A stretch of DNA of 54,676 bases from Rhodobacter sp. Its GTDB lineage: Bacteria > Pseudomonadota > Alphaproteobacteria > Rhodobacterales > Rhodobacteraceae. The notes beneath the pieces were generated by a model, which had not been told where the DNA came from, did no database searches, and worked only from the letters and a program-made list of their open reading frames with translations. The translations under genes and the position numbers were made by a program. How positions within the stretch are numbered: the stretch's first letter is position 1; each line of letters starts with the position of its first letter. Of the stretch, positions 19,655-28,337 are shown in pieces. The DNA lies in assembly GCA_020250445.1 (NCBI GenBank), contig JADCEF010000104.1, forward strand, positions 1 to 54,676, in the 5' to 3' direction.

Positions 19655-20092
19655 CTATCCCGCCGCCGCCGCGCCGTCGAGCGCAATCAGATGCGCCACA
19701 TGATCCGGCCCACAGGACAGTTTCTGCGCCACCTTGCTGTCCGGCAGAACCACGCGCCAGAAGGGCACGACCTCTTCCAGGCGCTTGCCCCCGGCCAGAT
19801 CGGCCAGCGCCACCTCGGCCACGACCCGCAGGTAAATGGCCGTCGTGACCGGACACATCGCATTGGCACCCGCCTTGCGCGCCAGTTCGTTGCGCAGCCG
19901 GTCCATCGTGCGCGTCTCGGCTTTGGGAATGCGCGACAGGTAGTTCGCAATCTCGCCCGGCGAGGAGATGAGCATCGTGTTCCCCGCCTTTACCCCGGCA
20001 AAATCGGCATGCAGCATGACGACATGCGGTGCCTTTGCCGCGCCGAACCGCTTGCGCCAATCGGTCGGCTTCTTTGTTTTCCCGGCCATCAT
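19655..20092 (-). CDS. MGMT/ATL-like small DNA-binding-fold protein
   Basis: A 145-aa protein. After a basic N terminus, the stretch [24 protein letters not shown], the helix [23 protein letters not shown] and the later FWRVV resemble small proteins annotated as MGMT-family or alkyltransferase-like, which share the winged-helix part of O6-methylguanine methyltransferase. The motif is not PCHR, so methyl transfer is not supported. The ATG overlaps the stop of the upstream SRPBCC gene (ATGA). Confidence 0.55.
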   Translation of the reverse strand: MMAGKTKKPTDWRKRFGAAKAPHVVMLHADFAGVKAGNTMLISSPGEIANYLSRIPKAETRTMDRLRNELARKAGANAMCPVTTAIYLRVVAEVALADLAGGKRLEEVVPFWRVVLPDSKVAQKLSCGPDHVAHLIALDGAAAAG

Positions 20093-20574
20093 TCACCCTC
20101 GCTTCGCGCCTTCAATGCTGCCAGATAATCTGCGGCGAAGGCATCGGGATCAAAGAAAATCCGCCCCAGTATCCGGCCAAAAGGCGACGGCACTTCGACC
20201 CGTTCCACAACTGCAATGCGCGTGCCCTTCCCCTCGGGCGTCAGCGTGGCTTCCCATGTGCCCGCATAACCCGCATCCGAAGAAAAGCGCAGCCGTACCT
20301 GCGATTCGTCCGCCTGCTCGGCCACGAAGGTGATGCGCTCGCCGCGCGCGGTCACTTCTGCCCAGCCGTCCGGCGTAGGCGTGACCGTGGCGATGCCTGC
20401 CCGCCATTGCGGCTGCAACTCTACAGCCTGGATGACTTCAAGCACCCGCTTTGGGGCCGCGTCGATCACAACCGAGGCCCGTCCCTCGCGTCCCGGCGGC
20501 AGCAGCCAGCCCACCGCAAACACCGTGCCGGCCAGCAATAGACCCCCTGCCACAGACCAGATCATGAACCGCAT
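20089..20574 (-). CDS. SRPBCC-family membrane-anchored or exported protein
   Basis: A 161-aa protein. An N-terminal hydrophobic segment (3-24) precedes a START/Bet v1-like fold: [24 protein letters not shown] is the typical helix-grip opening, with a C-terminal amphipathic helix ([14 protein letters not shown]). The family binds hydrophobic ligands; no ligand is known here. A GGAGG site lies 6 bases before the ATG. It is upstream of and overlaps the MGMT-like gene. Confidence 0.75.
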   Translation of the reverse strand: MRFMIWSVAGGLLLAGTVFAVGWLLPPGREGRASVVIDAAPKRVLEVIQAVELQPQWRAGIATVTPTPDGWAEVTARGERITFVAEQADESQVRLRFSSDAGYAGTWEATLTPEGKGTRIAVVERVEVPSPFGRILGRIFFDPDAFAADYLAALKARSEGE

Positions 20575-21140
20575 CGATACCTCCGCACACTGCCCGACAT
20601 TGCACTGGCAGGGCCGGTCGGTGCCCGCAAGTACCGCAGTTTTTTTATATTGGAAACAGTGTCTTGTTGCGAATCTGCGCTTTGTGGCACCCTTTGCCGC
20701 GCGCCCCGGCCCTGTCCACGGCGGCCGGACCCCTGGGCGCCGCAGCGATCCCGGCGGGCCAGGGCGGCACTGCGCCACCGTCGCCTGCCCCGTTTCGTCT
20801 GACGCATCTTTGCGGCCGCGCCTGCTGATTCGGGCAAGACATCGGCGCGCTGCTGACACATTCTTTGTGCCGGGCGCGGCAGCGGAGATGATGATGATCC
20901 AGACCCACAGCCATCTGTTTCCGGGCGACGCCGCCGGTCCGCCTGCCACCAGGGGGGTGGCGGTGATTGCCAACTGCCGCCCGGACCTTGTCCCGGCCGG
21001 CGAGGGTTGGGCAATGCCCTGCCGACGCGGGCCTGCCCGACGGGCCCCCGGCCGGGGCGAAGGCGGCAGGCACCGTCAGAGACCCCCCGGAAAACCCGCA
21101 AGGCATCGATCTTGTGCAAACTGACCGCAAGGAACCGCCG
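20575..21140. other. 566-bp gap without a supported gene
   Basis: Divergent promoter region between the SRPBCC gene and dgcA. It contains an AT-rich patch with a T7 run (about 20641-20655) that stands out from the GC-rich background and may hold the promoter of the SRPBCC gene. Open frames on both strands across it are Arg/Pro/Gly-rich shadows. A plus-strand MMMIQTHSHLFPGD-like opening at about 20888 dissolves into low-complexity sequence. No trace of the dgcN partner gene was found. Confidence 0.5.
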
Positions 21141-22103
21141 ATGATCACGGTCACCCCCGATGTGTTCCGCCTTGCCCAGGTCTTCACGATCAGCCGGGGC
21201 AGCCGCAGCGAAGCGCGCGTGCTGACGGTGCGCGTGACGCGGGGCGGCGTCACCGGCCGGGGCGAATGCGTGCCCTATGCCCGCTATGGCGAAACGCCGG
21301 AACGTGTGACGGCCCAGATCGAAAGCCTGCCGCAGGACATCACCCGCGACGCCCTGCAAGGTGCCCTGCCCGCCGGGGCGGCGCGCAATGCGCTGGATTG
21401 CGCGCTGTGGGACCTGCAGGCAAAGCAGACCGGGCGGCGCGTCTGGCAGTTGGCAGACCTGCCCGAACCGGTGCCGCAGATCACCGCCTATACCCTGTCG
21501 CTGGACACGCCGGAGAATATGCGGGCGGCGGCGGCGAAACAGGCCCACCGCCCGCTTCTGAAGATCAAGCTGGGCACGCCCGACGACATGCCAAGGCTCG
21601 AGGCGGTTCGGGCCGGTGCCCCCCGGACCCGGATCATCATCGACGCCAACGAAGGCTGGACGGCAGACCTCTATGCGGAGCTTGCCCCGCATCTGCTGCG
21701 CCTTGGCGTGGCGATGGTGGAACAGCCCCTGCCCGTCGGGGCGGATGATATGCTGGCCGAAATCGCCCGCCCGCTGCCCGTCTGTGCCGACGAAAGCTGC
21801 CACGACCGCGCCTCGCTGGCCGGACTTGCCGGCAAGTATGACATGGTCAACATCAAGCTGGACAAGACCGGCGGCCTGACCGAAGCGCTGGCGCTGAAAA
21901 CCGCCGCGCTGGCACAGGGCTATGGCCTGATGGTCGGCTGCATGATCGGATCAAGCCTGGCGATGGCCCCGGCCACGCTGCTGGCGCAGGGGGCCGTCTT
22001 TACCGATCTTGACGGGCCGCTTCTTCTGGCCGAAGACCGGGATCATCCGCTGCGGTTTGACCAAGCGGGCATCCATCCACCCGAACCAGGCCTGTGGGGG
22101 TAA
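21141..22103 (+). CDS. dgcA: dipeptide epimerase / N-acetyl-D-glutamate racemase (enolase superfamily)
   Basis: A 320-aa enolase-superfamily enzyme of the muconate-lactonizing subgroup. Acid/base lysines lie in LLKIKLG and in VNIKLDKTGG; metal ligands are in DANEGW, EQPLP and CADES. DgcA-type proteins epimerize N-acetyl-glutamate or L-Ala-D/L-Glu dipeptides. The adjacent D-amino acid aminotransferase favours a D-amino acid or peptidoglycan-recycling role. The ATG has an AAGGAA site. Starts 6 bp before the dat gene ends its spacer (gap 5 bp). Confidence 0.85.
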   Translation: MITVTPDVFRLAQVFTISRGSRSEARVLTVRVTRGGVTGRGECVPYARYGETPERVTAQIESLPQDITRDALQGALPAGAARNALDCALWDLQAKQTGRRVWQLADLPEPVPQITAYTLSLDTPENMRAAAAKQAHRPLLKIKLGTPDDMPRLEAVRAGAPRTRIIIDANEGWTADLYAELAPHLLRLGVAMVEQPLPVGADDMLAEIARPLPVCADESCHDRASLAGLAGKYDMVNIKLDKTGGLTEALALKTAALAQGYGLMVGCMIGSSLAMAPATLLAQGAVFTDLDGPLLLAEDRDHPLRFDQAGIHPPEPGLWG

Positions 22104-22108
22104 ACCGA

Positions 22109-22972
22109 ATGAGCCGCACCGTCTATGTGAACGGAACCTATCTGCCCGAGGAAGACGCGAAGATCAGCATCTTTGACCGGGGCTTTCTGATGGCCGATGG
22201 GGTTTATGAGGTGACCAGCGTGCTGGGCGGCAAGCTGATCGACTTTGCCGGGCATTGCAAACGTCTGGCCCGGTCGCTGTCGGAACTGGACATGGCCGCC
22301 CCGGTGACGGAGGATGAATTGCTGGCGATCCACCGCGAACTGGTGGCGGTGAACGGCGTGACTGACGGGATGGTCTATCTGCAGATCACGCGCGGGGCAC
22401 CGGGCGACCGCGACTTTGTCTTTCCCGACCCGGCCACCACGCCCCCGACGCTGGTCCTGTTCACCCAGTCCAAGCCGGGCCTGGCCGAACACCCTGCCGC
22501 TGCGACCGGGATGAAGGTCATCTCGATACCGGACATCCGCTGGGGGCGGCGCGACATCAAGACGGTCCAGCTTCTGTACCCGTCGATGGGCAAGATGATG
22601 GCCAGAAAGGCCGGTTGCGACGATGCCTGGATGGTCGAGGACGGGTTCGTGACCGAAGGCACATCGAACAACACCTATATCGTGCGCGGCAACCGCATCA
22701 TCACGCGCCATCTGTCGTCCGACATCCTGCAGGGCATCACCCGCGCCGCCGTGCTGCGCCTGGCCGCCGAAGCCCAGATGGAGGTGGAAGAGCGCCCCTT
22801 TACCATTGAAGAGGCAAAGGCGGCGGACGAGGCGTTTTTCACCTCGGCCTCTGCCTTTGTCATGCCGGTGGTCGAGATTGATGGTGCAGCACTGGGGAAC
22901 GGCACCCCCGGCCCGGTCACGGCCCGGCTGCGCGACATCTACCTTGATGAAATGCGCAAGTCAGCCATCTGA
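22109..22972 (+). CDS. dat: D-amino acid aminotransferase (fold-type IV PLP enzyme)
   Basis: A 287-aa class IV aminotransferase. The Schiff-base Lys lies in RRDIKTVQLL; VYVNGTYLPEEDAKISIFDRGF, Glu in VTEGTSNN and the TSASAFVMPV end are typical of the D-alanine/branched-chain group. D-amino acid specificity is inferred from the N-terminal pattern and the dgcA neighbour. Five bases separate it from dgcA. A terminator for this operon sits 32-58 bp downstream, inside the 3' end of the convergent DUF1244 gene. Confidence 0.85.
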   Translation: MSRTVYVNGTYLPEEDAKISIFDRGFLMADGVYEVTSVLGGKLIDFAGHCKRLARSLSELDMAAPVTEDELLAIHRELVAVNGVTDGMVYLQITRGAPGDRDFVFPDPATTPPTLVLFTQSKPGLAEHPAAATGMKVISIPDIRWGRRDIKTVQLLYPSMGKMMARKAGCDDAWMVEDGFVTEGTSNNTYIVRGNRIITRHLSSDILQGITRAAVLRLAAEAQMEVEERPFTIEEAKAADEAFFTSASAFVMPVVEIDGAALGNGTPGPVTARLRDIYLDEMRKSAI

Positions 22973-23290
22973 CCCCTTGCCGCGATCCGTGACATTCTGC
23001 TTGAAGGCCGCCTCGAAAGCGGCCTTTTTTGCCGCATCGGCCCCGGTCTGGTGCTGCGCAACCCAGTCAGCATAGGGCATGCCATAGACGATCTCGCGCG
23101 CGGCGTCCTTGGTCAGGTCAAGCCCCTGGTCCGATGCCGCCTCCTGGTACCAGCGGCTGAGGCAGTTGCGGCAGAACCCGGCCAGGTTCATCAGATCGAT
23201 GTTCTGCACATCGGGGCGGTCCTGCATCAGGTGGCGCAGGAGCCGGCGAAAGGCGGCTGCTTCCAGGGCGGTGCGGGTGGCGTCATTCAT
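22961..23290 (-). CDS. DUF1244 protein
   Basis: A 109-aa protein with the family hallmark NIDLMNLAGFCRNCLSRWYQEA and EIVYGMPYADWVAQHQT. Two cysteines (CRNC) may bind metal. The function is unknown. Its 3' end overlaps the end of dat by 12 bp, and its start overlaps the HutG-like gene's stop by 8 bp, so it is cotranslated with that gene. Confidence 0.9.
   Translation of the reverse strand: MNDATRTALEAAAFRRLLRHLMQDRPDVQNIDLMNLAGFCRNCLSRWYQEAASDQGLDLTKDAAREIVYGMPYADWVAQHQTGADAAKKAAFEAAFKQNVTDRGKGSDG
23004..23030 (+). terminator. intrinsic terminator for dgcA-dat inside a convergent gene
   Basis: Stem AGGCCGC (23005-23011) / GCGGCCT (23019-23025), loop CTCGAAA, followed by T6. It ends plus-strand transcription, yet the same bases encode an Ala/Lys-rich stretch of DUF1244 on the minus strand. 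Confidence 0.8.
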
Positions 23291-24065
23291 GCGGGGTCTC
23301 CCTTTGTGCGGACATGGGCGGGGTCCGGTCCACGTCATCCAGCGCCGCCTGCAGAAGCGGTGCCAGACGCGCGGCCCAGCTTTGCTGCGCGGGGGCCGTG
23401 GCGATCAGATCCTGGCGCAGCTCGATCAGCGTGTTGTGCAGGCCCCGCTGCAGGGCGTGGCGGTCGATGGCATCGCCCGGCAAATGGCCCGCATAGGGTT
23501 CGTTGTCACCCACGCACAGGTCAGGCTCGGCCCCAAGCCTGTGCAGAAGCGCGCGCGACAGGCGGTCATCGCGATGCGAATGCAGCACGCCGACATGCCA
23601 GGGGCGCGGCGGGCGGCCCTTCAGCCCCGGGGTGAAGGAATGGATGGCGACGATCACCGTATCGGGCCTGCGCGCCGCAAGCCGGGCATAGGCGGCGTGA
23701 TAGGGGCGATACAATGTCTCCAGCCGCCGCGCCGTCTCGGCCGCATCAACCCTGCGGTTGGCCGGAATGATGGTGCCGTCATACAGCTTCATGATCAGGG
23801 TCGGGTCGTCTTCGCCCCGGTTCGGGTCGATCACCAGGCGCGAGAAATCCGACAGGATGACCGGCGCATCCAGACCCGCGGCCAGGGCCACCGCCAGCCC
23901 CGCCGCGCCCGGATCATAGGCAATGTGGCGATCCATGTCTGCGGGCGATAACCCCAGGCTGCCCCCCGCGATATCGGCGGGAACCCGGTTGCTGGCGTGA
24001 TCACAGGTGACCAGCCAGCGCGAGGGGCGGTTTTCGCCGATGATCCGATAGGCCGTCGTCACCAT
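23283..24065 (-). CDS. N-formylglutamate amidohydrolase-like protein
   Basis: A 260-aa FGase/HutG-family hydrolase. CDHASNRVP, YDPGAAGLA, SRLVIDPNRGEDD and IHSFTP carry the Asp/His/Glu zinc ligands. It would hydrolyse N-formyl-L-glutamate or a related N-acyl amino acid; hut genes are absent nearby, so the substrate is open. The start MVTTAYRIIGENRPS at 24065 is preferred over 24098. It lies upstream of and overlaps DUF1244. Confidence 0.83.
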   Translation of the reverse strand: MVTTAYRIIGENRPSRWLVTCDHASNRVPADIAGGSLGLSPADMDRHIAYDPGAAGLAVALAAGLDAPVILSDFSRLVIDPNRGEDDPTLIMKLYDGTIIPANRRVDAAETARRLETLYRPYHAAYARLAARRPDTVIVAIHSFTPGLKGRPPRPWHVGVLHSHRDDRLSRALLHRLGAEPDLCVGDNEPYAGHLPGDAIDRHALQRGLHNTLIELRQDLIATAPAQQSWAARLAPLLQAALDDVDRTPPMSAQRETPHE

Positions 24066-24202
24066 GGGTCCCCCTTGCCGGACTGCGCAGACCGGCATTT
24101 ATGCCGCATTGCGGGAAAGCGCCAGTTGCCCCGTTCGGCGAATTCCGCCATAAGGCGCTTGGCCCGCCGCAGGACATGAACACGATAAGGGACCAGGGCA
24201 GT

Positions 24203-25645
<1,443 letters not shown>

Positions 25646-25688
25646 CCCGTACCCTGTGTAAAGGCTTTGCGCCGGTTGGGGCGCGCCC

Positions 25689-25931
25689 ATGCTGGTCAAT
25701 GTGCTGATGATTGGTGGCGTTGTGATCGGCGGCGCGGCGATACCCGCCCTGCTGTTTGCCATATTTGAAAACGAGGCGCAGCTGGTGTCGCTCGCGGGCC
25801 TGCTGCTGGGCGGGCTGATGGTGCTGGCTGCCCTTTATCTGACCCCGACACCGTTTTCGCCCGATTACATCATGGCGATGCGCATGCTGGCCGGACTTGC
25901 GGCCACCTATTTCGTCTTCCGCCGGCGCTGA
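25689..25931 (+). CDS. small integral membrane protein
   Basis: An 80-aa protein with three hydrophobic segments (about 3-25, 31-51 and 62-75) and an Arg-rich end (FRRR). Unrecognised beyond 'conserved hypothetical'. It lies 43 bp after pyk and ahead of rpmI on the same strand. Codon use matches its neighbours, so it is probably real. Confidence 0.65.
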   Translation: MLVNVLMIGGVVIGGAAIPALLFAIFENEAQLVSLAGLLLGGLMVLAALYLTPTPFSPDYIMAMRMLAGLAATYFVFRRR

Positions 25932-26052
25932 CTGACGATATCCCTTGCACGGTCGGCGGGCCTTGCCTATACGCCACGGCTTGTTACCCCGCGCGTCCGG
26001 CCAAAGCGGCATGCCGAGTCGCGCGCACACCCACTCGCAAGAGGAGTCTGAA

Positions 26053-26253
26053 ATGCCCAAGATGAAGACCAAATCCGCTGCGAAAAAGCGGTTCTCCTTC
26101 ACGGCCACGGGCCGCGTCAAGGTCGGCCCGGCAGGCAAGCGCCACGGCATGATCAAGCGCTCGGCGAAGTTCGTCCGCAACACGACCGGGACCATGATCC
26201 TGTCGGACAGCGATGCGAAGATCGTCAAGAAATACATGCCCTACGACCGGTAA
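26053..26253 (+). CDS. rpmI: 50S ribosomal protein L35
   Basis: 66 aa, very basic: [20 protein letters not shown] with the canonical [10 protein letters not shown] opening and HGMIKRS later. Part of the large ribosomal subunit. A strong GAGGAG site precedes the ATG. Twelve bases separate it from rplT, the standard pair. Confidence 0.98.
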   Translation: MPKMKTKSAAKKRFSFTATGRVKVGPAGKRHGMIKRSAKFVRNTTGTMILSDSDAKIVKKYMPYDR

Positions 26254-26265
26254 GGAGAAGCACCT

Positions 26266-26628
26266 ATGTCCCGCGTCAAATCCGGCGTCGTCACGCACGC
26301 CCGTCACCGCAAGGTCATCAAGGCTGCCAAAGGCTATTACGCCGCCCGCAGCACCAACTTCCGCACCGCCACTCAGGCGGTGGACAAGGCCAACCAATAC
26401 GCCACGCGCGACCGCAAGACGCGCAAGCGCAACTTCCGCGCCCTGTGGATCCAGCGGATCAACGCCGCCGTCCGCCTGTTCGATGCCGAGTTCACCTATT
26501 CGCGCTTCATCAACGGTCTGGCGAAAGCCGGGATCGAGGTGGACCGCAAGGTTCTGGCCGATCTGGCCGTGCACGAACCTGACGCCTTCAACGCCATTGC
26601 GGCAAAGGCAAAGTCGGCGCTGGCCTGA
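26266..26628 (+). CDS. rplT: 50S ribosomal protein L20
   Basis: 120 aa. [19 protein letters not shown] opening, then [15 protein letters not shown] and [14 protein letters not shown], all conserved in L20, which binds 23S rRNA early in assembly and in some bacteria represses its own operon. Preceded by a GGAG site. Followed by a clear terminator. Confidence 0.98.
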   Translation: MSRVKSGVVTHARHRKVIKAAKGYYAARSTNFRTATQAVDKANQYATRDRKTRKRNFRALWIQRINAAVRLFDAEFTYSRFINGLAKAGIEVDRKVLADLAVHEPDAFNAIAAKAKSALA

Positions 26629-26650
26629 GCCGGGTGCAGAAGAACGGATC

Positions 26651-26686
26651 AGCCCCGCGCGCCCGGCACGCGGGGCTTCTGTTTTG
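26651..26686 (+). terminator. intrinsic terminator after rplT
   Basis: A 9-bp stem AGCCCCGCG / CGCGGGGCT with a short loop, followed by a T-rich run (TCTGTTTT). It lies 22 bp past the rplT stop. Confidence 0.85.
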
Positions 26687-26870
26687 CGTAATCCGGCCTG
26701 CTGATCTGGTGGGCATCAAAGGCCGGCCCGCCGCCCGGTCCGTCCATCCGGTGCCGTGGCGCGTTCCTGCGGTAGCGGGCGATCCCGCCTGACACGCCCC
26801 GAAGGCCGGACCACCTTGCATCCCGGCACCCTTGCCGCTAGCACCGAAGTGCAGTCAACGGAGGCTTTTC

Positions 26871-27953
26871 ATGCAAGGGCTCGACACGCTCAAGGCCAGG
26901 TATCTGTCCGCCATCGCTGCTGCGGCGGATGAGGCGGCGCTGGAAGAGGTGCGCCTGACCGCCCTGGGCAAGAAGGGCGAGATCAGCCTGAAGATGCGCG
27001 ATCTGGGCCAGATGGAACCGGCACAGCGGCAGGCCGCAGGCGGTCTGCTGAACGCCCTGAAGGACGAGGTTGAGGCAGCCCTGCGCGCCCGCAAGGCGGC
27101 GCTGGGGGATGCGGCGCTGAACGAACGGCTGCGGTCGGAATGGCTGGATGTCACCCTGCCGGGACGGCCCCGCCCCTTCGGCACGATCCACCCCGTAAGC
27201 CAGGTGATGGATGAGCTGACGGCGATCTTCGCCGACATGGGCTTTGCCGTGGCCGAAGGGCCGCAGGTGGAATCGGACTGGTACAATTTCGATGCGCTGA
27301 ACATGGCCCCCGAACATCCGGCGCGGCAGGAACATGACACCTTCTTCATGGCGCGTACCGAGGGCGATGCGCGCCCGCCGCATGTGCTGCGCACCCACAC
27401 CTCACCCGTGCAGATCCGCGCCATGGCCGCCCATGGTGCGCCGATCCGCGTGATTGCGCCGGGCCGGGTCTACCGCATGGACATGGACCAGACCCATACG
27501 CCGATGTTCCACCAGGTCGAAGGGCTGGCGATTGACCGTGACATCAGCATGGCCAATCTGAAATGGGTGCTGGAAGAATTCTGCCGCGCCTTTTTCGAGG
27601 TGCCGTCCGTGGAACTGCGCTTTCGCGCCAGCCACTTTCCCTTCACCGAACCCTCGGCCGAGGTGGATATCCGCTGTTCCTGGGAAGGCGGGCAACTGAA
27701 AATCGGGCAGGGCGACAAATGGATGGAGATTCTGGGGTCCGGCATGGTGCACCCCAAAGTGCTGGAAGCCGCCGGAGTGGACCCGGCGCAGTGGCAGGGC
27801 TTTGCCTTTGGCATCGGGATCGACCGTCTGGCGATGCTGAAATACGGCATCCCCGACCTGCGCGCCTTCTTTGAGAGCGACCTGCGCTGGCTGCGGCACT
27901 ATGGCTTTGCGGCGCTGGATATGCCTGATCTGGCGGGGGGCTTAAGCAGGTAA
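26871..27953 (+). CDS. pheS: phenylalanyl-tRNA synthetase alpha subunit
   Basis: A 360-aa class II synthetase catalytic subunit that charges tRNA(Phe) as an alpha2beta2 enzyme. An N-terminal coiled coil (1-85) is followed by motif 2 ([22 protein letters not shown]) and motif 3 ([15 protein letters not shown]). A GGAGG site precedes the ATG at 26871. pheT follows only after a 384-bp gap, unlike the usual tight pheST operon. Confidence 0.97.
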   Translation: MQGLDTLKARYLSAIAAAADEAALEEVRLTALGKKGEISLKMRDLGQMEPAQRQAAGGLLNALKDEVEAALRARKAALGDAALNERLRSEWLDVTLPGRPRPFGTIHPVSQVMDELTAIFADMGFAVAEGPQVESDWYNFDALNMAPEHPARQEHDTFFMARTEGDARPPHVLRTHTSPVQIRAMAAHGAPIRVIAPGRVYRMDMDQTHTPMFHQVEGLAIDRDISMANLKWVLEEFCRAFFEVPSVELRFRASHFPFTEPSAEVDIRCSWEGGQLKIGQGDKWMEILGSGMVHPKVLEAAGVDPAQWQGFAFGIGIDRLAMLKYGIPDLRAFFESDLRWLRHYGFAALDMPDLAGGLSR

Positions 27954-28337
27954 TGTTGCCCCTTTGGACGGACAATCACCCCCGATCATAGAATCGATTT
28001 TGCAGGTCTTCCTGGTGGATTTGACCCGCGTCAAATCCACCCGCGCCTGCCTGCCCCTTGGCAGGCGCGTTCGCGCCCGCCCAGGCAGGCGCGGGCGGAT
28101 TTCCAAAACTTCGGGCAAGCTGACAGACCCTTGCCTCAGGGCTTGCGCCCTTCGGCAATCGGACCCGGCAAAGGTCCACTGGACCTTTGCTTCCGGGTCC
28201 TCTGGGGGGCCTTGATCGGACCGCTTCAACTCCTGATCACCACACGGATTGACAGTGCGGCGCGAACCCACCCTCTCTTTCCCTTGGCGGGCATCTGCGC
28301 TAATCCGCTGGGGGTACCTGACCGCAAGGACGCCGCG
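27954..28337. repeat. hairpin-rich pheS-pheT intergenic region
   Basis: No gene is supported in these 384 bp. Three strong inverted repeats were read directly. (1) 28014-28041 has a perfect 12-bp stem GGTGGATTTGAC / GTCAAATCCACC with loop CCGC. (2) 28042-28069 has CGCGCCTGC / GCAGGCGCG, which can also pair with a similar segment at about 28082-28095. (3) 28161-28200 has an almost perfect stem of about 18 bp, GGACCCGG-CAAAGGTCCA against TGGACCTTTG-CTT-CCGGGTCC. None has a T-run, so they are not simple terminators; an RNA processing site, attenuator or small mobile repeat are options. Confidence 0.75.

Noticed and set aside
19578-20096. Upstream extension of the accA frame
   Set aside because: AccA has its canonical start at 19577; the extension overlaps the MGMT-like gene in another frame.
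20888-21124. Possible small gene before dgcA
   Set aside because: The frame becomes Arg/Pro/Gly-rich, has no good ribosome site and matches no family.
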